DNA of 64,000 nt from assembly GCF_050632385.1 (NCBI RefSeq), contig NZ_CP192599.1, positions 868,001 through 932,000 on the forward strand, written 5' to 3'. The notes under the pieces are model-generated. The model saw nothing but the letters and a program-made list of their open reading frames with translations, had not been told where the DNA came from and did no database searches. Both the position numbers and the translations under genes were made by a program. The stretch comes from Humitalea sp050632385 (lineage in GTDB: Bacteria; Pseudomonadota; Alphaproteobacteria; Acetobacterales; Acetobacteraceae). Below, in pieces: positions 32,582-39,279 of the stretch. How positions within the stretch are numbered: position 1 is the first letter of the stretch; each line of letters begins with the position of its first letter.

Positions 32582-33607
32582 CTAGCGCGGCGCGCGCTGC
32601 GCGAGCGTTGCCGCCTGTGCCGTGCCGACGCCGTTGGCGCGTAGCACTGGCGTGGTGCCGGCGGTCACCCGCACGCGGCCCGGGGCGACGGCGGTGCCTT
32701 CGACGATGGTGCGGCTGCCCAGGTTCATCACGGGCACGGTCTGGCCCAGGGCCGCGGCCTCCAGCGCTCGGCCTTGCACCATCAGGGACAGGCCGGGGCT
32801 GTCGAGGGTGAGGGAGACGAGGCTGTTCTTCTCGATCAGGATCAGCGCGCCGATGTCGGAACTCATGACGGGCTGTTCCGCGTTCACCGGTCGCCGCGCC
32901 TGCTGGCCGACCGCCTGCGCCAGGCTTGTCGTCGCACCCGGTCGGACCCGCTCGACACGCATTCGCGACAGGCGCACGTCGCCGGCCCCGATGGTGTCGC
33001 CCAGGGCCAGGCGGCGGGTCGCGACGACGACTGAGGTTGTCGTGATGGCGCGCCCGGCCAAGCGTTGGCGCAGGGTCGGCATGCCATCGGCCATCACCAC
33101 CAGGGTGACCGAAAACCGCCGCGTCGCGGGGTCCAGGTAGGCCTGTTCGGCGCTGATCTGCACGAAGGCGGCCAGCGGCACCGATGGCGGTTGAAAGCCT
33201 GGCAGGTCCAATTCGGTATCGCCGTCCATGCCGGCGCGGCCGAATTCCGCCCGCAGCACGTCGTCGATTTCCTCACGTGACAACTGCCGGCCGGGGCGTT
33301 CGACGATCACGCGCTCGGTGCCGGTCAGCGACCGCCAGGCCAGGTTGTGGGCGCGCGCGATGGCGGCCAGTTGCGGGGTTTCGATGGTGATGCGGCGGCC
33401 TGGTGGCGGGGCCGCGCCAAGCGGCGCCATGCCGCGCGCGCCGGTGCCGTCGAACAGGTCGGACAGGCGGATCGTCGCATCCTCGACCATCGCATGCGGA
33501 CGGGGGGTGGCCATGCCGTCCGGCCGTGTGTCGGCCAACAGGTCGGGCCTGGGCTGCGCTGTCGCTGCCATCGGCAGCAGCAGGGCCAGGAGGAACAGCC
33601 GGCGCAT
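32582..33607 (-). CDS. flgA: flagellar basal body P-ring assembly chaperone
   Basis: Periplasmic chaperone for P-ring assembly, 341 residues, considerably longer than E. coli FlgA (about 219). A signal peptide (residues 1-17, ending ATA) is followed by an N-terminal extension. The SAF/FlgA core is in the C-terminal half: RRLALGDTIGAGDVRLSRMRVERV near 195-218, then VGQQARRPVNAEQPVMSSDI and VSLTLDSPGLSLMVQGRALEAAALGQTVPVMNLGSRTIVEGTAV. It starts two bases after the flgG stop; the repeat element follows its own stop after ten bases. Confidence 0.93.
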   Translation of the reverse strand: MRRLFLLALLLPMAATAQPRPDLLADTRPDGMATPRPHAMVEDATIRLSDLFDGTGARGMAPLGAAPPPGRRITIETPQLAAIARAHNLAWRSLTGTERVIVERPGRQLSREEIDDVLRAEFGRAGMDGDTELDLPGFQPPSVPLAAFVQISAEQAYLDPATRRFSVTLVVMADGMPTLRQRLAGRAITTTSVVVATRRLALGDTIGAGDVRLSRMRVERVRPGATTSLAQAVGQQARRPVNAEQPVMSSDIGALILIEKNSLVSLTLDSPGLSLMVQGRALEAAALGQTVPVMNLGSRTIVEGTAVAPGRVRVTAGTTPVLRANGVGTAQAATLAQRAPR

Positions 33608-33609
33608 CC

Positions 33610-34395
33610 TCAGCGCAGGCGCGTCAGCGAGGCCAGCATTTCGTCGCTGGTGGTGATGACCTTGCTGTTCATCTCATAGGCGCGCTGCGCGGTGATCAGG
33701 TTGGTGATCTCCTGCACCACGTTGACGTTCGATGTTTCGATGAAACCCTGCGCCACGCTGCCAAAACCTGGCTGCCCCGGTGCTGCCTGCTGCGCCGTGC
33801 CGGAGGATGCGGACGCCATCAGCAAGTTGTCGCCGACCGCTTCCAACCCGCCTTCATTGGCGAAACTGGCCAACTGGATCTGGCCGACATTCTGCGCGTC
33901 GGTCTGCCCGTCGATCTTGGCCAGAACCTCGCCATTGGCGTTGATCGTGACGTCACGGGCGGAGGTCGGGATGGTGATCCCTGGCTGCACGGTAAAGCCC
34001 TCGGCCGTGACGATGGTGCCTTCGGGCGACAGGCCAAACGTGCCGTCGCGGGTATAGGCCGTCTCACCGGAGGGTAGGGTGATCTGGAAGAAGCCATTGC
34101 CGCGGATCGCGACGTCAAACCGGTTTTCGGTCTGCTGCAGGCTGCCCTGTTCGTGAATGCGATACACCGCCCCGGTCCGCACCCCGAGCCCGACCTGCGC
34201 GCCGGAGGGCAGGGTGGTGCCCGTGTCCGACGACTGCGAGCCGGTGCGGCGCAGGTTCTGGTAGATCAGATCCTGGAATTCCGCCCGCCGACGCTTGTAG
34301 CCGGTGGTGCTCATGTTCGCGATGTTGTTGGAGATGACTTCGACGTTGGTCTGCTGGGCCATCATGCCCGTGCCGGCGGTGAACAATGAGCGCAT
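33610..34395 (-). CDS. flgG: flagellar distal rod protein
   Basis: Distal rod component of the axial flagellar structure, 261 residues. The N-terminal rod motif is MRSLFTAGTGMMAQQTNVEVISNNIANMSTTGYKRRRAEFQDL, and the central part holds QGSLQQTENRFDVAIRGNGFFQI. The C-terminal family signature SNVNVVQEITNLITAQRAYEMNSKVI is present. Length and motif order are normal. The second gene of the flgF-flgG-flgA-flgH operon, 32 bp after flgF. Confidence 0.97.
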   Translation of the reverse strand: MRSLFTAGTGMMAQQTNVEVISNNIANMSTTGYKRRRAEFQDLIYQNLRRTGSQSSDTGTTLPSGAQVGLGVRTGAVYRIHEQGSLQQTENRFDVAIRGNGFFQITLPSGETAYTRDGTFGLSPEGTIVTAEGFTVQPGITIPTSARDVTINANGEVLAKIDGQTDAQNVGQIQLASFANEGGLEAVGDNLLMASASSGTAQQAAPGQPGFGSVAQGFIETSNVNVVQEITNLITAQRAYEMNSKVITTSDEMLASLTRLR

Positions 34396-34427
34396 GGATC
34401 AGGACCTTACCTGGCAGGATATGGGCA

Positions 34428-35168
34428 TCAGCGGCGGCGCAGGATGCGGTCGATGGCGGACTGCATCCGCTCGCCTTCCTTGTCGGCGAATTGCGCCGCC
34501 ATCTGGAATTCGCGCAGTTCATTGGTCAGCCGCGTGAGTTCCATGATCGGGCGTACGTTGCTGCCCTCGACCGCGCCCTGGACCACGGTCGGCCGTTCGA
34601 CCGGCACGGGCGCATCGGCGCTGCTGAACAGGCGATCGCCCTCGGCCAGCATGCGCTGCTGGTCGGGGAAGCGAACCACGCGGAACTGACCGATCGGCCC
34701 GCTTTCCGACGACAGGGTGCCGTCGCCGGCGATGGTCAGCCGGCTGTCGCCCGGCGCCACGCTCAAGGGCTGGCCGGTCGTGCTCAGCACGGCATTGCCT
34801 TCCTGGTCCACGACGCGGTTGTCCGGGTCGAGCGTGAAGCGCCCCGCGCGGGTAAAACGTTCGCCGCGCGGCGTATCGACAGCAAAATAGCCTTCGCCGC
34901 TCAGCGCCACATCCAGCGGATTGCCGGTGCGCTGGATCGCCCCGGCCGCGCCGTCGCGCCAGGTTGCTCGGTCCCACGAATAGGCCGCATCGCGCATTGC
35001 CTCGCCGCCGGCGGTCCCGGCCTGGGCGCGTGACGCGAAGGCGGCGAAGACCGGCCGCTGCGCCTGGAAGCCCGGGGTGTCCGTATTGGCCATGTTATGC
35101 GCCAGGACGGCCGTCGCGCGGTTCTGCGCCACCATGCGGGACAGGATGATGTAGCCAGGGCTGTCCAT
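34428..35168 (-). CDS. flgF: flagellar proximal rod protein
   Basis: Proximal rod subunit, 246 residues. It shows the rod-protein start MDSPGYIILSRMVAQNRATAVLAHNMANTDTPGFQAQRP, a central LDVALSGEGYFAVDTPRGERFTRAGRF and a C-terminal SNVRPIMELTRLTNELREFQMA. First gene of the minus-strand operon. The 297-bp gap to divergent fliL should hold promoters for both; apart from a CtrA-like site at 35364-35380 nothing else was recognised in it. Confidence 0.96.
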   Translation of the reverse strand: MDSPGYIILSRMVAQNRATAVLAHNMANTDTPGFQAQRPVFAAFASRAQAGTAGGEAMRDAAYSWDRATWRDGAAGAIQRTGNPLDVALSGEGYFAVDTPRGERFTRAGRFTLDPDNRVVDQEGNAVLSTTGQPLSVAPGDSRLTIAGDGTLSSESGPIGQFRVVRFPDQQRMLAEGDRLFSSADAPVPVERPTVVQGAVEGSNVRPIMELTRLTNELREFQMAAQFADKEGERMQSAIDRILRRR

Positions 35169-35363
35169 TGTGGTCGGCCTTCTGAAGGGTGGGTCCGCGC
35201 GGCCCTCCGCCGCCGCGCCGCCCCATTTTGGGGCCGGGACGCGACGGCGGGTTCCGCCAAGGGTTTACGCAGGCGCCGTGCCAGCCGTGGGGCGGCGGGG
35301 CAGGACCGTGGCTGCCGTGCCCCGGCAACTCCTGCCGGTTTGGGGCGGCAGACTCGGCCGCGG

Positions 35364-35380
35364 CTAACCTTCCGTTCACC
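35364..35380 (+). promoter_or_regulatory. Possible CtrA-type site between divergent flgF and fliL
   Basis: The sequence CTAA-CCTTCCG-TTCACC matches TTAA-N7-TTAAC with two mismatches and has the same spacing as the site upstream of the chemoreceptor operon. It lies 86 bp upstream of the fliL start and about 200 bp upstream of flgF. Confidence 0.35.
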
Positions 35381-35465
35381 TGCTTCGGCCAGAGTCCCCA
35401 TCGGACCGGATCGACGTGTCCACGACCCGGCCCTTGCCGGGACAGCGACAGGAGGTCGCGGGCGT

Positions 35466-36005
35466 ATGGCAGACAAGGCAAAGCCCGCGAAAGCGCCGCC
35501 GGCGGAGGGTGCACCGGAAGGCGCCAAGAAGGGCGGCAAGAAGAAGCTGATCATCCTCCTGGCCATTCCGCTGCTGCTGGGCGGGGTCGGTGCCGGGCTG
35601 TGGTTCTCTGGCATCCTGCCGGGGTTGCTGGGCATGCACCCGCCGGTGGAAGCCGCGGCCCCCGCCGCCACGGATGTCGCCGTCGCCCCGCCACCGGCAC
35701 CGCCGGTCTTCCTCGACATGCCCGACATCACCGCCAACCTGAACGCGCCCGGCCGGCGCGCGCCGCTGGTCCGTATCCGATCCCGCCTCGAACTCGCGCG
35801 GGCCGAGGATTCGGCGATCATGACCGCGGCCATGCCGCGGCTGCTCGACCTCTACGCCACCTATCTCCGCGAAATGCGGCCCGAGGAATTGCGCGGCTCG
35901 CTCGGCACCCACCGCCTGCGGGAGGAGCTGATCGCCCGCGCCAACCTTGTCGCCGCCCCGGCCCGTGTCGTGGACGTGCTCTTTGTCGAGATCATCGTGC
36001 AATGA
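35466..36005 (+). CDS. fliL: flagellar basal body-associated protein FliL
   Basis: Inner-membrane protein that supports stator function around the motor, 179 residues. The start at 35466 gives a lysine/proline-rich cytoplasmic tail, one membrane helix (about 27-47), a Pro/Ala linker and a periplasmic domain with FLDMPDITANLNAPGRRAPLVRIRSRLEL and a C-terminal VVDVLFVEIIVQ, as in FliL. It overlaps fliM by four bases (36002-36005), the usual alphaproteobacterial fliLM arrangement. Confidence 0.93.
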   Translation: MADKAKPAKAPPAEGAPEGAKKGGKKKLIILLAIPLLLGGVGAGLWFSGILPGLLGMHPPVEAAAPAATDVAVAPPPAPPVFLDMPDITANLNAPGRRAPLVRIRSRLELARAEDSAIMTAAMPRLLDLYATYLREMRPEELRGSLGTHRLREELIARANLVAAPARVVDVLFVEIIVQ

Positions 36006-37081
36006 GCACCGAGGAAGACGATCTGGCCGCCGCCTGGGGCGCGTCGCTGGATGACGAAGGCGATGCCGACGCGGTCTCGGCCCCTGCGCCCGACGCGGCC
36101 AAGGTGCTGAACCAGGCGGAGATCGACAGCCTGCTGGGTTTTGGCGGCGGGGCGGAGGAAACCTCCCGCTCCGGCATGGAGCGGATCATCCAATCGGGGC
36201 TGATCGCCTTCGAACGCCTGCCGATGCTGGAGATCGTGTTCGATCGTCTCGTGCGGCTGATGTCGACCACGCTGCGCAACTTCACCTCGGACAACGTCGA
36301 AGTCTCGCTTGACGGCATGTCGTCGCTGCGATTTGGCGAATACCTCGACAGCATTCCGCTGCCGGCGATGATGGCGGTGTTCAAGGTCGACCGCTGGGAC
36401 AACCACGGTCTGCTGGTGGTGGACAGTGCGCTGATCTACTCGATCGTGGACGTGCTGCTGGGCGGCCGGCGCGGCACCGCGGCGATGCGGATCGAGGGCC
36501 GGCCCTATACCACCATCGAACGCACCCTGGTCGAACGCCTGGTGAAGGTGGTGCTGGCCGACCTGTCCGCCGCCTTCGCGCCCATTGCCGAAGTGCAGTT
36601 CATGTTCGAACGGCTGGAAACCAACCCACGCTTCGGCGCAATCAGCCGCCTGTCCAATGCCGTGGTCCTCACCCGCCTGCGCGTGGACATGGAGGATCGT
36701 GGCGGCAAGATCGAGTTGCTGCTGCCCTACGCCACGCTCGAACCCGTGCGCGAATTGCTGTTGCAGCAGTTCATGGGCGAAAAATTCGGCCGCGACAGCA
36801 TCTGGGAAACCCATCTGGCCGAGGAATTGCGCGACACCGATATCGCGCTGGATGTGGTGCTGGACGAACAGACCCTGCCACTGTCGCAGATGTTGAGCCT
36901 GCAAGTCGGCGACCACCTGACCCTGGCGGCCACGCCGGGCGCGCCGGTCCGACTGCGCTGCGGTGATGTCGCGATGTTCGAAGGGGAATTGGGCCGCCGC
37001 GACCAGAACATGGCCGTGCGCATCGGCCGCAACCTGCCACGCGCACGCCGCGATGCCGGGGCGGAGGAGGTTGCCGCATGA
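36002..37081 (+). CDS. fliM: flagellar motor switch protein FliM
   Basis: C-ring switch component that binds phospho-CheY, 359 residues. The N-terminal CheY-binding motif LNQAEIDSLLGF is at about residues 36-47, after an acidic Ala-rich extension. The middle domain holds MERIIQSGLIAFERLPMLEIVFDRL and LVVDSALIYSIVDVLLGGRRG. The C-terminal SpoA-like domain (about 290-350) contains LSLQVGDHLTLAATPGAPVRLRCG. fliN and fliG are not in this window. Overlaps fliL and the DUF6468 gene by four bases each. Confidence 0.97.
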   Translation: MSTEEDDLAAAWGASLDDEGDADAVSAPAPDAAKVLNQAEIDSLLGFGGGAEETSRSGMERIIQSGLIAFERLPMLEIVFDRLVRLMSTTLRNFTSDNVEVSLDGMSSLRFGEYLDSIPLPAMMAVFKVDRWDNHGLLVVDSALIYSIVDVLLGGRRGTAAMRIEGRPYTTIERTLVERLVKVVLADLSAAFAPIAEVQFMFERLETNPRFGAISRLSNAVVLTRLRVDMEDRGGKIELLLPYATLEPVRELLLQQFMGEKFGRDSIWETHLAEELRDTDIALDVVLDEQTLPLSQMLSLQVGDHLTLAATPGAPVRLRCGDVAMFEGELGRRDQNMAVRIGRNLPRARRDAGAEEVAA

Positions 37082-37497
37082 CCGGCTTCGAATGGGCCGT
37101 GCAGGTAATGCTGTTGGCCTTGCTGGGCGCGGCGCTGCCATTCCTGCTGCGGCTGGAGCGCCAACTCCGCATGTTGCGCAGCGAACGCGGCACGATGATC
37201 GATGGCGAGGCCGGGCTGCGTGAGGCGACCGACGCGGCCGAATCCGCGACCATGCGACTGCGCGCCACCGCCGATAGCGCCGGGCGCGGCATCGCCGAAC
37301 ACTTGGCCAAGGCCGAACCGCTGCGAGACGACCTGCGGTTCCTGGTCGAACGGGCCGAAGCCCTGGCCGACCGGTTGGAAGGCTTGGTCCGCGCCGCGCG
37401 CCCCGCCACCCACCAGGCGCCGCCCGCGACGGGCGGCGATGCGGCGCCGAGCCAGGCGGAGCGCGACCTTCTGCGCGCTTTGCGTTTGGCGAAGTGA
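37078..37497 (+). CDS. DUF6468 flagellar-locus membrane protein (PflI-like)
   Basis: A 139-residue protein with one N-terminal membrane helix (about 5-25) and a long cytoplasmic coiled coil (about 26-105), ending in an Ala/Pro-rich segment and QAERDLLRALRLAK. Small proteins of this build (DUF6468) lie downstream of fliM in alphaproteobacteria. In Caulobacter the comparable gene is, to my recollection, the flagellar positioning factor pflI, but homology cannot be proved here. It overlaps fliM by four bases and is followed directly by the MotE-like gene. Confidence 0.7.
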   Translation: MTGFEWAVQVMLLALLGAALPFLLRLERQLRMLRSERGTMIDGEAGLREATDAAESATMRLRATADSAGRGIAEHLAKAEPLRDDLRFLVERAEALADRLEGLVRAARPATHQAPPATGGDAAPSQAERDLLRALRLAK

Positions 37498-37501
37498 CGT
37501 G

Positions 37502-38125
37502 GTGAAGAACTGGCGATCCCGCCTGCGCTTGCTGCCGGTGGCCATCGCCGCGGTATCGCTGCTGCTGGCGGTGAAGGCCGAATCGCTGTGGCGCGGCGTG
37601 CCGGGCGCCTTCACCGCCCAGGCATCGGATACACCCGCGCCACGCCCCGCACCGCCGGCGGCGCCACGCCCGGCGGCGGTGCCCGCAACGCCTCCGCCGC
37701 TCGACCCCGAGGCCATCGCGGAACGCGCCGTGCTGGACACGCTGCGCGCGCGCCGCGCCGATCTGGAACGTCGCGAAGCCGCCGCGGCCGCGCGCGAAGC
37801 TGTGCTGGCCGTCGCCGAGCGCCGGCTGGACGAACGGATCGAGGCCCTGGCCGAACAGAATCGCCGCCTGGAAACCGCCGAGCGCGGTCGCACCGAACGC
37901 GAGGATGGCGCCTGGCGCGGCCTTGTCCGCACCTATGAGACGATGCGCCCCGCCTCGGCCGCCGCGATCCTGGAGGAGATGGAGATGCCGGTCCTGGTGC
38001 AGATCATGGACCGCATGGGCGAACGCCGCGCGGGCCCGATCCTGGGCGCGATGCGACCGGACCGCGCCCGGCTGGTGACCGCCGAACTCGCCCGCTACCG
38101 CACCGCGCGCCCGGCCGGTGGCTGA
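37502..38125 (+). CDS. MotE-like motor chaperone with MgtE-N-type C-terminus
   Basis: A 207-residue secreted protein related to MotE, which in rhizobia helps fold the motor protein MotC. A GTG at 37502 (VKNWRSR), or the one just before it, is the only fitting start. A signal-anchor (about 10-25) precedes a Pro-rich linker, a coiled coil of 100 residues (RRADLERREAAAAAREAVL and onward), and a C-terminal MgtE-N/FliG-like module (RPASAAAILEEMEMPVLVQIMDRMGERRAGPILGAM). It ends the fliL-fliM-DUF6468 operon, and 150 bp separate it from cheY. Confidence 0.78.
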   Translation: MKNWRSRLRLLPVAIAAVSLLLAVKAESLWRGVPGAFTAQASDTPAPRPAPPAAPRPAAVPATPPPLDPEAIAERAVLDTLRARRADLERREAAAAAREAVLAVAERRLDERIEALAEQNRRLETAERGRTEREDGAWRGLVRTYETMRPASAAAILEEMEMPVLVQIMDRMGERRAGPILGAMRPDRARLVTAELARYRTARPAGG

Positions 38126-38276
38126 CGTGCGATTTCCCGCGCGGCGCTTAGGCGGCGTTCATCTTTCCCATGCTCTATCAGCCCACCCGGCCTGACGGTC
38201 GGGACCAGTTTGCGAGCCCAGATTCGTCCGAACGCGCGACTGCCGGCGCGCCCTTACACCGCAGCGGAGGTGCCCG

Positions 38277-38657
38277 ATGGACAAGACCATGAACGTGCTC
38301 ATCGTCGATGACTACAAGACCATGCTGCGGATCATCCGCAACCTGCTGAAGCAGCTCGACTTCAACAACGTCGATGAAGCCTCCGACGGGGCCGAGGCAT
38401 TGAGCAAGCTGCGCGCCGGCAATTTCGGCCTGGTCATCAGCGACTGGAACATGGCGCCGATGACCGGGCTGGACCTGCTGAAGGAAGTGCGCGCGGACCA
38501 GCGCTTGGCCCGCATGCCCTTCATCATGATCACCGCCGAAAGCAAGACGGAGAACGTGATCGCGGCGAAGGCGGCCGGCGTCTCCAACTACATCGTGAAG
38601 CCGTTCAACGCGGAAACCTTGCGCGAAAAGATCGAGAAGGTGCTGGTCCATGCCTGA
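38277..38657 (+). CDS. cheY: chemotaxis response regulator CheY
   Basis: Single-domain receiver of 126 residues that carries the signal to FliM. The acidic pocket Asp11-Asp12, the phosphorylation site Asp56 (VISDWNMAP), Thr86 (MITAES) and Lys108 (YIVKPF) are all present, and W57/N58 match CheY rather than other receivers. A GGAGG ribosome site precedes the start. Its stop lies inside the start of cheZ (eight-base overlap). The 150-bp gap upstream (38126-38276) shows no clear regulatory box. Confidence 0.97.
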   Translation: MDKTMNVLIVDDYKTMLRIIRNLLKQLDFNNVDEASDGAEALSKLRAGNFGLVISDWNMAPMTGLDLLKEVRADQRLARMPFIMITAESKTENVIAAKAAGVSNYIVKPFNAETLREKIEKVLVHA

Positions 38658-39279
38658 CGGCGTGACGCATCCGGCGCCGGACGCCGATCGGATCGAGGCC
38701 GCGGTGCGGCAGGTGCTGGGCTCGCTCGACGGGGATCTGACCGTCAAGGAAGCGGCGCTGCTTGGCGAGTTGGAAGCGCTGGGCCGCACGGTCCGCCGTG
38801 CCAAGGCGGAGATCGCCGCCCTGGGCGGGCAACAGTTGGGCGAACACATCCCGGCGGCCTCCGACGAGTTGGACGCGGTCGTCAGCCACACCGCCGCCGC
38901 GACCAATGAAATCCTCGACGTGTGCGAGGGGTTGGAACGGCTGCAGGGCACGCTGACGGGCGAGGTGGCCGACGCGCTCGGCACCGCCGTGACCCGCATC
39001 TACGAAGCCTGTTCGTTCCAGGACATCACCGGCCAGCGCATCGGCAAGGTGGTCAGCGCGTTGAAGACGATCGAGGCGCGGATCAGCGCGGTGCAAAGCG
39101 GCTTCAGCCCGGTCCAGGCTGAACTCGCCGCCGCCCCGGTGGCCCCCGCCGCGACCGTCGCCGCCGCCCCCGCCGATACAAGCCGCACGGAGGGTGAGCG
39201 TCTGGCCAATGGCCCGCAGCTTCCCGGTGCCGGCGTGTCGCAGGATGAAATCGACCGGCTGCTCGCGAGTTTCGACTGA
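38650..39279 (+). CDS. cheZ: CheY-P phosphatase CheZ
   Basis: Dephosphorylates CheY-P, 209 residues. The catalytic motif ACSFQDITGQRIGKV is at about 120-134, with Asp125 and the catalytic glutamine at 129. A long four-helix-bundle hairpin flanks it, then an Ala/Pro linker and a C-terminal CheY-binding helix (SQDEIDRLLASFD, 197-209). cheZ is less common in alphaproteobacteria than in enterics, so direct coupling to cheY is worth noting. Its stop overlaps the start of the large downstream gene by one base. Confidence 0.93.
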   Translation: MPDGVTHPAPDADRIEAAVRQVLGSLDGDLTVKEAALLGELEALGRTVRRAKAEIAALGGQQLGEHIPAASDELDAVVSHTAAATNEILDVCEGLERLQGTLTGEVADALGTAVTRIYEACSFQDITGQRIGKVVSALKTIEARISAVQSGFSPVQAELAAAPVAPAATVAAAPADTSRTEGERLANGPQLPGAGVSQDEIDRLLASFD